Shown one piece after another: positions 1 to 7,835 of a stretch of DNA of 64,000 nt (positions are counted from its first letter, which is position 1; each line of letters starts with the position of its first letter). The notes beneath the pieces were generated by a model. It did no database searches. It saw nothing but the letters and a program-made list of their open reading frames with translations, and was not told the DNA's origin. The position numbers and the translations under genes were made by a program. This DNA comes from Candidatus Segatella papionis (lineage in GTDB: Bacteria; Bacteroidota; Bacteroidia; Bacteroidales; Bacteroidaceae). The stretch lies in contig DBLF01000123.1 in assembly GCA_002297965.1 (NCBI GenBank), forward strand, positions 27,710 through 91,709, given 5' to 3'.

Positions 1-1
1 T

Positions 2-658
2 TACAATGGCGTGTTCCATCTCGGTGTGGCAGTAGCCGACAAGCCGGAAGGACCATTCGTTCCTAATGCCGACCCTATCCGCAAGTCGTACAGCATCGAC
101 CCTTGCGTGTTCAAGGATGATGATGGCAAGATTTATTGCTACTTCGGTGGCATCTGGGGTGGTCAGCTCCAGTGGTACAAGGACAACAAGGCGCTCAAGG
201 ACGAGCACCTACCAGAAGGCAAGGAGAATCCGCTGCCATCACGGGTAGCAATGATGACCGATGACGTGCAACAGTTTGCCGAGATGCCAAAGCCTGTGGT
301 TATCGTTGACGAGGAGGGCAAGGTATTGCCAGCCGATGATCCACATCGCTTCTTCGAGGCAAGTTGGATGCACAAGTATAAGGGCAAGTATTACTTCAGT
401 TACTCTACGGGCGACACCCATTATCTCTGCTATGCGGTAGGCGATAATCCTTACGGACCATTCACTTACAAGGGTGTTATCTTGGAACCTGTGGTAGGCT
501 GGACCACCCATCATAGTATCTGTGAGTACAAGGGACAGTGGTATCTGTTCCATCACGACTGCGTGCCTTCCAACGATACCACGTGGCTTCGTAGCTTGAA
601 GGTGGCTCCTCTCTTCTATGATGAGGAAGGCAACATCCTGCCTGTAAAGACAAACTAG
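2..658 (+). CDS. Glycoside hydrolase family 43 protein, C-terminal part (cut by window edge)
   Basis: The open frame runs in from the left edge (codons from base 2), so only the last 218 residues are visible and the true start lies outside. The sequence looks like the five-bladed propeller of GH43 beta-xylosidases/arabinofuranosidases. A SIDPCVF segment follows a blade with an internal Asp. An FEASWMHKYKGKYYFSYS segment matches the region carrying the family's general-acid Glu. A later TTHHSI segment carries the usual His. Substrate cannot be fixed without the missing N-terminus. It would act on xylan- or arabinan-type side chains, probably in the periplasm. A hairpin terminator follows, so it ends its transcription unit. 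Confidence 0.85.
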   Translation, partial: YNGVFHLGVAVADKPEGPFVPNADPIRKSYSIDPCVFKDDDGKIYCYFGGIWGGQLQWYKDNKALKDEHLPEGKENPLPSRVAMMTDDVQQFAEMPKPVVIVDEEGKVLPADDPHRFFEASWMHKYKGKYYFSYSTGDTHYLCYAVGDNPYGPFTYKGVILEPVVGWTTHHSICEYKGQWYLFHHDCVPSNDTTWLRSLKVAPLFYDEEGNILPVKTN

Positions 659-710
659 ATTTTTAAGTTTTGATGAATAGTTGATACATGAGTTAATGTT
701 AGTTTAGACC

Positions 711-741
711 AAGCAGCATCTTCGCGAAGGAGGTGCTGCTT
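711..741 (+). terminator. Hairpin terminator after the GH43 gene
   Basis: Eight-base arms AAGCAGCA and TGCTGCTT flank a GC-containing loop and are followed by a T-rich run. It lies about 50 bases after the GH43 stop codon. Confidence 0.7.
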
Positions 742-861
742 TCATTTTTACTTTTCTATTTTACTTCGAGAAGAAGGTTTGGCTTCTCTTATCTTTTGCT
801 AGATTTATGTTATATTTAAGTTATTTCCGTCAAATTAAAAGGAAAATAGGATATTTTTGTG

Positions 862-869
862 TACCTTTG
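862..869 (+). promoter_or_regulatory. Bacteroidota -7 element TACCTTTG
   Basis: TACCTTTG followed by GCAGC matches the TAnnTTTG consensus and lies 39 bases before the DUF5687 start codon. No convincing -33 TTTG at the usual spacing is visible. Confidence 0.6.
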
Positions 870-907
870 CAGCAAATAAACCAATTTAAAAGTAAAACGA
901 ATAGTTT

Positions 908-2308
908 ATGCTGAAATTACTTATCAAACTGTGGTGGCTCCAGCAGCGCCGCAACTTCCACAAGCGAGATGCCTTCGTAGCTTGCTACCTCCTCTTTCTC
1001 TATGCGGTGATGGGAGTGAGCTTCTTCCATGGCTTTACCGAGAGTGGGGGAAAACTGGAAGGCGAGGATTTGCCGGCCACCCTTGGAGCGGGCATTGCCA
1101 TCGGTATGCTCATCCCCGACATTATCATGAAGATGGTGATGAAGCGCGACATTACGGCGATGGACGACTATGTAAAGTCTCGCCCTATCCCCGAACGTAT
1201 CTGGAACCGTTTTCTCCTTACCACGAATTTGGTGAGTTTTTGGAACTATGTGTTGCCTGTGCTGATGCTGCCTGTGTTTATCTATTTGCTTCCGGCAGGT
1301 CAGGTGGTGGTTAGTTTCTTCTTGTTCTTGGCGTTCTCTCTCATCGATGGTATCTACATCACCTGCTATCGCAAGGCAACCGAATGGATGCTCAAGTGGC
1401 CTTTGGTGCTGGGCTGGATGGGTATGTTTGCCGTGTTGATAGGCTATATGTTCATCGCCTCGCTCTTCCCGACATGGATGGTGTGGATAGGATTGTTCTT
1501 CTTGGCAGGGGCTGTGCTTGCTGGTCTTGTGGTCTATCTTTACAATCTGAAGATATACAATGAGCAGAAGCGCAAGGTCTCCAAGTTCCGTGGCTTCAAC
1601 CATATCAGTCTCTTTAGTTTGCAATATATCGGTACGATGAGGGCGAAGCGCATCCGCAATATGGTGATACTTATCAGTGCCATTTTCCTGTTTGATGCTT
1701 ATATGTTTGCCTTGCTTCCTTCGGAGGCCTCAAGCGAAATGGGTGGAAAGGATGCGATGGTAACCTTGTATGTGGTTGGTGCGATACTCCTGCCATCGGT
1801 GGTCTTGTCGCAATGGACTTTCGGCGTGGAGGCAAACTTCTTTCAGGGATTGATGACGAAACCGATAAAGATAGGACAGATGCTGACAAACTGTTTCTAT
1901 TTCAATGTGTTGGTGAGTGCCGTGGCATTGTTGTTGACCCTTCCGTTTTTGTTCTTGGATGCAGGAGTCGGAATCGTCGTGCTCATCTCTGGTTTCTGCT
2001 TGGCGGTGTTTGTCAATCTCTTCAATCTGCCTACGTGCCTTTTCTCCTCTCGTTTGGAGATATTCAGTTCCTCAATGTTCAGCATGCAGGGAGCCAACAT
2101 GAAAATCAACCTCTTTGGTATCGCCTTCTTGGTTCCGCTGGGTGGGGTAACAGTCATCTATTATTTCTTCGGCGAGCTGGCATGGTGCATCTCTTGTGTG
2201 GCAATGGCGCTCGTGGCAGTGCTTATCCACAAATGGTTTATCGGCAAGATAGCTGCCATGTTCTATAAGAATAGGTATAAGCGAATGGAGAAGTTTATGG
2301 AAAACTAG
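908..2308 (+). CDS. DUF5687 family multi-pass membrane protein (probable ABC permease)
   Basis: This 466-residue, very hydrophobic protein has about ten or more predicted membrane segments and an N-terminal LLIKLWWLQQRRN stretch typical of the Bacteroidota DUF5687 family. That family is regularly paired with an ABC ATPase, and here the ATPase gene follows after 55 bases. By inference it is the membrane half of a two-gene ABC transporter in the inner membrane. The substrate is unknown. A TACCTTTG promoter element lies just upstream and no other start is needed. Confidence 0.8.
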   Translation: MLKLLIKLWWLQQRRNFHKRDAFVACYLLFLYAVMGVSFFHGFTESGGKLEGEDLPATLGAGIAIGMLIPDIIMKMVMKRDITAMDDYVKSRPIPERIWNRFLLTTNLVSFWNYVLPVLMLPVFIYLLPAGQVVVSFFLFLAFSLIDGIYITCYRKATEWMLKWPLVLGWMGMFAVLIGYMFIASLFPTWMVWIGLFFLAGAVLAGLVVYLYNLKIYNEQKRKVSKFRGFNHISLFSLQYIGTMRAKRIRNMVILISAIFLFDAYMFALLPSEASSEMGGKDAMVTLYVVGAILLPSVVLSQWTFGVEANFFQGLMTKPIKIGQMLTNCFYFNVLVSAVALLLTLPFLFLDAGVGIVVLISGFCLAVFVNLFNLPTCLFSSRLEIFSSSMFSMQGANMKINLFGIAFLVPLGGVTVIYYFFGELAWCISCVAMALVAVLIHKWFIGKIAAMFYKNRYKRMEKFMEN

Positions 2309-2363
2309 CTTGCTATTGAATGCGTAAGCCCAATTTAACATTTAACATTTAACATAGAAAAAG

Positions 2364-3071
2364 ATGATTACGATACAGAATCTCAAGAAGATATACAATG
2401 GCAATACCGTCCTCGACATCGAGCACTTGGGTATTGCTCATGGTGAGTTGATAGGACTCGTTGGCAACAATGGAGCGGGCAAGACCACCTTGCTCCGCCT
2501 CATCCTCGACCTCATACAGGCAGATGAAGGCTTTGTGGAGAGCGACGGGCTGAAGGTGAATGAGAGTGAGGTTTGGAAGGAATACACCGGCAGTTACATC
2601 GACGGCAGATTCCTCATCGACTTCCTCACCCCAGAGGAATACTTCGATTTCATCGCCAGTGTCTATCATATAGACGATGAGACCTTGAAGGAGCGTTTGG
2701 CACAGTTCGAGGGCTTCATGCACGATGAAATCATGGGTACGAAGAAGTATCTCCGTGACTTCTCACAGGGCAATCGCCAAAAGGTGGGCATCATCGGGGC
2801 GATGATTATCCAGCCGAAGGTGCTGCTGTTGGATGAGCCGTTCAACTATCTCGACCCATCCTCGCAGATGACCATCGCCCATATGATTCAGCGCATCTGC
2901 AAGGAGCAGGGCACTACGGTCATCATCTCCAGCCATAACCTCAACTTCGTAGCCGACATTTCCTCTCGCATCCTCTTGCTGGAGAAGGGCAAGCTGGTGA
3001 GGGACTTGCAGAATACGGATGGTGCCGCCATCGCCGAGCTGAATGAATACTTCGGGATTCAGGCAGAATGA
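2364..3071 (+). CDS. ABC transporter ATP-binding protein
   Basis: This 235-residue single nucleotide-binding domain has a Walker A GNNGAGKTT near residues 35-43. The signature segment reads LRDFSQGNRQK, so the serine is kept but the motif is SQGNR. Walker B is VLLLDEP, followed by the switch His in ISSHN. It sits 55 bases downstream of the DUF5687 membrane protein in the same direction and very likely energises it. Such stand-alone pairs in Bacteroidota are of unknown substrate; export of a peptide or lipid is possible. Its 3' end converges on the response-regulator gene, with a perfect 12-bp hairpin between them. Confidence 0.9.
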   Translation: MITIQNLKKIYNGNTVLDIEHLGIAHGELIGLVGNNGAGKTTLLRLILDLIQADEGFVESDGLKVNESEVWKEYTGSYIDGRFLIDFLTPEEYFDFIASVYHIDDETLKERLAQFEGFMHDEIMGTKKYLRDFSQGNRQKVGIIGAMIIQPKVLLLDEPFNYLDPSSQMTIAHMIQRICKEQGTTVIISSHNLNFVADISSRILLLEKGKLVRDLQNTDGAAIAELNEYFGIQAE

Positions 3072-3126
3072 GAAGTATCAGCACAGATCGAAGAAAAGGT
3101 AAACTTGGGGTAAACCTGTTATGGGG

Positions 3127-3161
3127 AAGATATGGATATACTACTAGTCTATCCATATCTT
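3127..3161. terminator. Bidirectional hairpin between convergent genes
   Basis: AAGATATGGATA (3127-3138) and TATCCATATCTT (3150-3161) are perfect 12-base complementary arms. The right arm overlaps the last codons of the reverse-strand regulator. It is placed to end transcription from both sides. Confidence 0.6.
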
Positions 3162-3821
3162 GAATCCCTCGCCACGCAGTGTCTCCAAATGGATGGAAGG
3201 ATCTTTCTCAAAATATCTTCTCAGGTTATACATCACATTGTTGAGGCTTTCGTCACTGCAATGTATTCCTTTCCATACCGTATCTTTGAGTTCTTGGCGA
3301 GGGGTAATTTCTCCCTTGTTGAGCCACAAAAGCTTGAGAGTCGCAAACTCAGTATTGCCCAGTTGCTTCTCTTTCAGTCCTTGATGGTAAAGCGTGCGGC
3401 TGTCAGTATCCAACGTATAGTCTCCTATGTTTATCATGCGAGAATTGCTGAAATCTTTGCGCTTGGCATAGCGGTTTACCCATCCCAAAAACTCTCTGCT
3501 GTCGAATGGCTTCTCGATGTAAATCATGGCGCCATTGTCGGCAGCCTCAGTTTTGAGTTCTGGGTCATGTAATGAAGATACACACATGATAGGGATGTCT
3601 TCTGCGGCAAGTCGGATGTCGTTGATTCTTTCCAAACTGTTCTCTTCTCCTATCATCACATCGAGGATGATTAGGTTAGGAGACAACTTCATGATAAGGC
3701 TTTCTACTCCAAACAGCGTGTTTTGAAAGTACACTTCATAGCCTGCTTTTTGAAGCAGCAAGACGGCAGTGTTGCCAAAATCCAGGTCGTCATCGACCAA
3801 TAGTACTTTTATCTTTTCCAT
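3144..3821 (-). CDS. OmpR/PhoB-type response regulator
   Basis: This protein of 225 residues has an N-terminal receiver domain with the acidic pair D10/D11, phospho-acceptor D54 in LIILDVM, S82 and the conserved K104 in IEKPF. The C-terminal half (about 125-225) is a winged-helix DNA-binding domain ending GEGFKIWID. It lies 29 bases downstream of the sensor kinase gene, so the two form an operon. The divergent promoter region upstream of the kinase holds four ACATCA/TGATGT half-sites spaced 11-12 bp, the kind of spacing OmpR-family regulators bind. I infer that it controls the adjacent peptide operon as well as itself. Confidence 0.92.
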   Translation of the reverse strand: MEKIKVLLVDDDLDFGNTAVLLLQKAGYEVYFQNTLFGVESLIMKLSPNLIILDVMIGEENSLERINDIRLAAEDIPIMCVSSLHDPELKTEAADNGAMIYIEKPFDSREFLGWVNRYAKRKDFSNSRMINIGDYTLDTDSRTLYHQGLKEKQLGNTEFATLKLLWLNKGEITPRQELKDTVWKGIHCSDESLNNVMYNLRRYFEKDPSIHLETLRGEGFKIWID

Positions 3822-3850
3822 ATTTTTTGTTTTATTTTTTTTTCCTTACA

Positions 3851-5236
3851 TTACGATTTGTAGCTTTTGTTGAGCGGCAAAGTGAACGTAAAAGTACTGC
3901 CTTTGCCTAGTTCGCTTTCCACCTTGATGGTTCCGCCATGTGCCTTGACTGCATATTTTACCATGGCAAGGCCTATGCCATAACCGCTCTTATGATGTGT
4001 GGCAGGTATGCGATAGAACTGCTCGAATATCTTCTTTTGATATTTCTTGTCGATGCCTATGCCATGGTCGGATACACTGATAATGGTGAAATGTTCATCC
4101 TGTTTGATGTTTACTTCAATGTTTGCCTCTTTGTCAGAGTATTTAACGGCATTTTCCATCAGATTGTGTATCACATTTTCTATCAAATACTTATCGGCAT
4201 ACACTGGTGCATTATTTGCACGATGGTCGTGGATACCGATGGTGTGTGGCTTGCTAGCATAGTTGATGTCTATTTGTTCTTGCGCTAGTTGCGTTAGATT
4301 GATGATATCAACTTGCTCTTTGTTGATAACTAGCTTGCTATCACTAGCCTTAGATGTAATCAGTATCGTCTTGATAGTATTGGCAAGATGCTTAATTTGT
4401 CTTTCAGAAGAAGTTATCATCTTTTGCAAGTCAGCATCCTTGATGCAATCTTTGATGAATCCCAACTTTAGCAAAATGCTTGCCAATGGTGCTTTCAGGT
4501 CATGTACAGTTCCATGAAGACTAACCTCACGATTTCTCAGAAGGTCTTCCTTGTATCTGATAACCGTCATCTGGTATCCTATGCAAAAGACGATAATGAG
4601 GGCTAGCAGTATGGACGAGATTAGAGTCTCTACAGAATTTATGATGAAAGAAGATGGGGTAATATCAACCATAACTTGTACAAAACAAATAGGTTTGAGA
4701 CCTATGGCAATAGGCTTGCTGGCTTGCCAACTCTCAATATCCTTTGTTTGTCCATAAGTCGTAATGACCTTTTTGTTCTCGTCTAAAATTAATAAGGTAT
4801 ATGAAAAATCCTCATTTAGATTTTTTTTGAATATTTGGGAGAGTTTCTTAAGATTGATAGGATTACCCTTGGCAGTAAGTATATCTTTTGTCAATAATCC
4901 CATAGCTTCGGATTCGGTCTCAGTGATACCTTTGTCTCTTAAATCTTGAATATTGATTTCGTTAAAATCAATAATGTCTTTCTTTTTAGGCTTTGCTTCC
5001 TGAAAATCTTCTTCTGACATTACCTTGTAGTATACTCGTTGCTTCCCATCTTTATGTGAATGATTGTTCTTGTGTGCTCGGGTTGCATATTCTTCGTCAA
5101 TAGAAACTTTTAGTTCAGAGTTTATCTTGTCGGTTTTATTATGGATATAGTCCTTGTATTGCAAAGACACATTGTATCCTTGTAACAAGGTAACAACAAA
5201 AAGAGCTAAAATTGTTATGCTATAATACTTTTTCAT
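3851..5236 (-). CDS. Two-component sensor histidine kinase
   Basis: This 461-residue inner-membrane kinase has a first membrane segment at about 5-22, a periplasmic region of about 180 residues and a second membrane segment at about 203-222. The dimerisation helix follows, with phospho-acceptor H245 in VHDLKAPLAS. The HATPase domain has an N box (HNLMENAVKYS), G1 (DHGIGID), an F box and G2 (GYGIGLAMVK). The periplasmic part is highly charged (many Lys, His and Asp) and matches no sensor family I recognise. It is divergent from the double-glycine peptide operon and could sense an exported peptide, or envelope stress caused by it. That is inference from position. Confidence 0.92.
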   Translation of the reverse strand: MKKYYSITILALFVVTLLQGYNVSLQYKDYIHNKTDKINSELKVSIDEEYATRAHKNNHSHKDGKQRVYYKVMSEEDFQEAKPKKKDIIDFNEINIQDLRDKGITETESEAMGLLTKDILTAKGNPINLKKLSQIFKKNLNEDFSYTLLILDENKKVITTYGQTKDIESWQASKPIAIGLKPICFVQVMVDITPSSFIINSVETLISSILLALIIVFCIGYQMTVIRYKEDLLRNREVSLHGTVHDLKAPLASILLKLGFIKDCIKDADLQKMITSSERQIKHLANTIKTILITSKASDSKLVINKEQVDIINLTQLAQEQIDINYASKPHTIGIHDHRANNAPVYADKYLIENVIHNLMENAVKYSDKEANIEVNIKQDEHFTIISVSDHGIGIDKKYQKKIFEQFYRIPATHHKSGYGIGLAMVKYAVKAHGGTIKVESELGKGSTFTFTLPLNKSYKS

Positions 5237-5268
5237 ACTTAGTATTTTAATATTTAACTTTAAAAATG

Positions 5269-5276
5269 CAAAAATA
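5269..5276 (-). promoter_or_regulatory. Putative -7 element for the sensor kinase operon
   Basis: Read on the minus strand this is TATTTTTG, matching TAnnTTTG, 33 bases before the kinase start codon. A CAAA at 5289-5292 gives a TTTG with only 12 bases of spacing, so the -33 element is weak. That would fit a promoter needing an activator. Confidence 0.45.
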
Positions 5277-5307
5277 CAAATAATTTTTCAAAGAAGTGCA
5301 TTTTCTT

Positions 5308-5362
5308 ACATCATTTTTACATCATAATCTGGGGGGGGTAAAAATGATGTGAGATTTGATGT
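5308..5362. promoter_or_regulatory. Four ACATCA/TGATGT half-sites in a divergent promoter, around a G8 tract
   Basis: ACATCA occurs at 5308-5313 and 5319-5324 (11-bp step). The inverted form TGATGT occurs at 5345-5350 and 5357-5362 (12-bp step). The inner copies are part of a perfect 13-base inverted repeat, 5308-5320 against 5338-5350. A run of eight G (5331-5338) lies between the arms. The rightmost site ends 6 bases before the -33 TTTG of the peptide promoter. Tandem repeats at helical-turn spacing are typical binding sites of OmpR-type regulators, and the neighbouring regulator is the obvious candidate. Binding is inferred. Confidence 0.6.
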
Positions 5363-5368
5363 GAAAAG

Positions 5369-5400
5369 TTTGGCGGTTTGAACAAAATGAGATAATTTTG
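5369..5400 (+). promoter_or_regulatory. Promoter of the double-glycine peptide operon
   Basis: TTTG at 5369-5372, a 20-base spacer and TAATTTTG at 5393-5400 match the Bacteroidota consensus well. The start codon of the first peptide gene is 35 bases downstream. TGATGT half-sites abut its upstream edge. Confidence 0.7.
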
Positions 5401-5434
5401 CAGCCAGAAAATTAATCAAACTAAGGTATAAGGT

Positions 5435-5566
5435 ATGTATAAATTAAAAAAGCAAGAACAAAGTCAAATTCTAGGTGGCGGCTATTGGTGGCGTGCTCCT
5501 GATGGAAAATGGTTTTACATCGATGGTGACGAAGAACCTGATGGTAATGACATCATTTGGGGATAG
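5435..5566 (+). CDS. Trp-rich double-glycine leader peptide precursor (43 aa)
   Basis: This short gene lies directly behind the promoter. The precursor begins MYKLKKQEQSQILGG, a Lys/Gln-rich leader that fits the class II bacteriocin/ComC-type leader ending in GG at residues 14-15. Cleavage there would release a 28-residue acidic peptide starting GYWWRAPDGKWFY, with four Trp and no Cys. Leader and core differ from the three other peptides of the locus, so it may have a separate role, for example a signal peptide for the divergent kinase or a second antimicrobial. The C39 exporter at 13.2-15.4 kb is the likely processing enzyme. No homologue is recognised. The coding call rests on leader form and context. 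Confidence 0.7.
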   Translation: MYKLKKQEQSQILGGGYWWRAPDGKWFYIDGDEEPDGNDIIWG

Positions 5567-5698
5567 TCATTGAAGTAAGAAAAATAATAAAGTCGACGAT
5601 ATTATTTGCAGACCTCACTGTTCAAAGGCGTACCTTCAGAGAAGCACGTAGTCTTCCAAGATAGTTAACATGGTATAAAACTCTAAAATGTAAAAGTT

Positions 5699-5857
5699 AT
5701 GGAGAAAATGAATTTGTTTGAGATGCAAGCCATTGCAGGTGGAATCTCAGCTAAAGAGTATTGCGCAGAGTTAGACGCAATTATTGCAGACAATTGGGGC
5801 AATTTTACTGAAAGTGAAAAGAAAGCGGCTGCTAAATCATTTGCACAGAATTGCTAA
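5699..5857 (+). CDS. Double-glycine leader peptide precursor 1 (52 aa, two Cys)
   Basis: The precursor starts MEKMNLFEMQAIAGGIS. This leader is shared residue for residue with the peptides at 6793 and 7836. GG at 14-15 marks the expected C39 cleavage site and leaves a 37-residue core with C22 and C52, which could form one long-range disulfide. The core begins ISAKEYC and ends AQNC. The bases around the start codon (AAAAGTTATGGAGAAAATG) are also conserved between copies. A GLPGLI protein gene follows 72 bases later. Whether the product is an antimicrobial, a signal or a structural peptide is unknown. Coding status is strongly supported by the three-fold conservation. Confidence 0.85.
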   Translation: MEKMNLFEMQAIAGGISAKEYCAELDAIIADNWGNFTESEKKAAAKSFAQNC

Positions 5858-5929
5858 GTAGAAATCTATGTAACAGTCTCAATATCTTTTAGCGGGTATT
5901 GAGGCTGTTCATTCTAAAAATTAGGTGTT

Positions 5930-6754
5930 ATGAGGATTTTAATAAGTATGTCGGTATTATTCTTTTATGGGCTTTGTTTGCAAGCTAAGAATGAGGTTAT
6001 AGATTATGGGCAATTTTTGTGCTCTTATTATTATTGTTATTCGAAAGATACAATAAAGAATGATAGGAAAGAAGAAGATTTGCTCTTTCTTACTATTGGG
6101 AAGAATGTCTCAAAATGCTACAGCTATTATACGTATCAGTCGGATTCTTTAAAATCTACTGTGGATGGCAAAGCAAAATTTCGTGCATTGTTTAAAGAAG
6201 CGATTAGGCGAGAAGGATATATGACTAGTTCTTTTCCACATAAGCGAATGACCGCATGTATTTATAAAAATTATCCTCATGATAATATGATGACAGTGAC
6301 AGATTATCTTATGTCTCAATATTATGTATATGATGATAGCTTGGGTAATCAGAATTGGGTTATAGACGGAGATAGTCTTAAAAATATTTTAGGCTATAAC
6401 TGTCAGAAGGCAACTTGTAAATTCCGTGGCCGTTTTTGGACTGCATGGTTTGCTTTGGATGTTCCAATTAGTGATGGTCCTTGGAAGTTTAGTGGTCTTC
6501 CTGGGTTGATAATGGAAGTATATGATAAAGGGAAACAGCAATATTTTTGTATAAAGGGATTGCAGAAAGTAGCTGACTCCCCTATTGTATTTGATGTTTT
6601 TAATCGAAAACGGATAAAAATAGAAAGAAAAGATTTTCTAAAATCTAAATATAATTACTTTCGTAATTCAAATAGCATAAATGAGGCGATGACAGGAATA
6701 TCACTGGATTCGTCAGATTCTCAGCGTAATTATGACTTGATAGAAAGAGAATAG
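5930..6754 (+). CDS. GLPGLI family protein 1
   Basis: This 274-residue protein has an N-terminal secretion signal (about 1-19, MRILISMSVLFFYGLCLQA) and the family block GY.CQKA..KFRGR.WTAWFA.D.P...GPWK ending in GLPGLI at 189-194. GLPGLI proteins are secreted Bacteroidota proteins of unknown function, often found near carboxypeptidase-regulatory-like outer-membrane barrels, as here. This copy and the one at 8053 share the ending YDLIERE and extra Cys residues (CQKATC), suggesting disulfides. It follows peptide 1 by 72 bases and may be its immunity protein, chaperone or receptor, which is inferred only from pairing. Base composition is visibly AT-rich compared with genes outside the locus. Confidence 0.9.
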   Translation: MRILISMSVLFFYGLCLQAKNEVIDYGQFLCSYYYCYSKDTIKNDRKEEDLLFLTIGKNVSKCYSYYTYQSDSLKSTVDGKAKFRALFKEAIRREGYMTSSFPHKRMTACIYKNYPHDNMMTVTDYLMSQYYVYDDSLGNQNWVIDGDSLKNILGYNCQKATCKFRGRFWTAWFALDVPISDGPWKFSGLPGLIMEVYDKGKQQYFCIKGLQKVADSPIVFDVFNRKRIKIERKDFLKSKYNYFRNSNSINEAMTGISLDSSDSQRNYDLIERE

Positions 6755-6792
6755 AATCAGATAGAATATTAATTTTAAACAAGAAAAAAGTT

Positions 6793-6948
6793 ATGGAGAA
6801 AATGAATTTGTTTGAGATGCAGGCTATTGCTGGTGGCATCTCACAGAAAGAGTATTGTAAGCAGTTAGGTACAATTATGGCTAATTGTGATTTGGATGAT
6901 GGTGCAAAAGAAGGTGCCAAGTATGCATGGAATAAGTATTGTGCATAA
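6793..6948 (+). CDS. Double-glycine leader peptide precursor 2 (51 aa, three Cys)
   Basis: The leader MEKMNLFEMQAIAGGIS is identical to the other two copies, and its first 51 bases equal those of the gene at 7836. After GG (14-15) the core is 36 residues with C22, C32 and C50 and otherwise little identity to peptide 1. The sequence is enriched for Lys, Ala and Gly, with a predicted amphipathic C-terminal helix. The 3' end overlaps the likely ATG of GLPGLI protein 2 by 26 bases, so the two appear translationally linked. It is expected to be cut and exported by the C39 transporter of this operon. Confidence 0.85.
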   Translation: MEKMNLFEMQAIAGGISQKEYCKQLGTIMANCDLDDGAKEGAKYAWNKYCA

Positions 6949-7789
6949 GTTGTTATGCCGCCAAATATTATATTTGGCGGCGTTAACAATTGTCGCCATT
7001 GCTGGGATTGGGCATTGTTATGCCCAAAAGGAAATAGATGAGGCTTATCTGAAATGTCAATATGACTATACTTATGTAGAGGATTCTTTGTCTGGGAGAA
7101 CTGCTAAGGATTGGCTTGTGCTCCTGATAGGCAAGAATGTGTCCAAATGCTATAGTTATTATAGTATGCAGGTTGATTCGATATTTGCTTCTCCTAACAG
7201 AGATAGAATACTTCATCAGCAAATTAATGCGGCAATAAATAGTAAAACGGAATGGCCTCATAAAAGGATGAAAGCTTATGTGTACAAAAACTATCCAAAG
7301 GGAAAGATGACGGTAACTGATGGTTTACTGTTGCAAGATTATATTTATGAAGATTCTTTATTTGCTCAAAATTGGGTAATGCAAGATTCTTCTAAATTTA
7401 TCTTGGGTCATGAGTGCCAAAAAGCAGTCTGTCATTATCGAGGTCATTGTTGGACGGCATGGTTTGCTATGGATATTCCGATAACTGATGGACCTTGGAA
7501 ATTATGTGGATTGCCTGGACTGATAATGGAGGCTACTTCGGAAGATAATGGCCATGCTTTTAAACTACTTGGTATGGAAAGTGTGTCAAAAGAGCCGATT
7601 GTCCTTAGTAAGACTTACGTTGGAAACAACAAGTTTGAGAAGACGACATATAAAAGTTTTTTGAAGAAACAATATGAATTTCTTTTTGGAGATTTCCAGG
7701 CACAAACGCAACTACAGGGTATAGAGATTCCAAAGATAGAAAAAGTTGGGGCTAAATCATGGAAATATAAATCATTAGAATGTTTGTAA
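6923..7789 (+). CDS. GLPGLI family protein 2
   Basis: From the ATG at 6923 this is a 288-residue protein with signal peptide MHGISIVHKLLCRQILYLAA... ending near CYAQ. GLPGLI lies at 196-201 after the block GHECQKAVCHYRGHCWTAWFA. The start is uncertain. ATG at 6923 overlaps peptide 2, while GTG at 6941 or TTG at 6950 would shorten the signal, and the open frame continues upstream to 6887. The protein is the most divergent of the three here, lacks the YDLIERE ending and ends KYKSLECL. Its role is unknown. Overlap with the peptide gene points to a shared dose or a direct partner, by inference. Confidence 0.85.
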   Translation: MHGISIVHKLLCRQILYLAALTIVAIAGIGHCYAQKEIDEAYLKCQYDYTYVEDSLSGRTAKDWLVLLIGKNVSKCYSYYSMQVDSIFASPNRDRILHQQINAAINSKTEWPHKRMKAYVYKNYPKGKMTVTDGLLLQDYIYEDSLFAQNWVMQDSSKFILGHECQKAVCHYRGHCWTAWFAMDIPITDGPWKLCGLPGLIMEATSEDNGHAFKLLGMESVSKEPIVLSKTYVGNNKFEKTTYKSFLKKQYEFLFGDFQAQTQLQGIEIPKIEKVGAKSWKYKSLECL

Positions 7790-7835
7790 AATAAAATTAG
7801 AAAAATAGTATTATTTAATTTTAAATATAAAAGTC

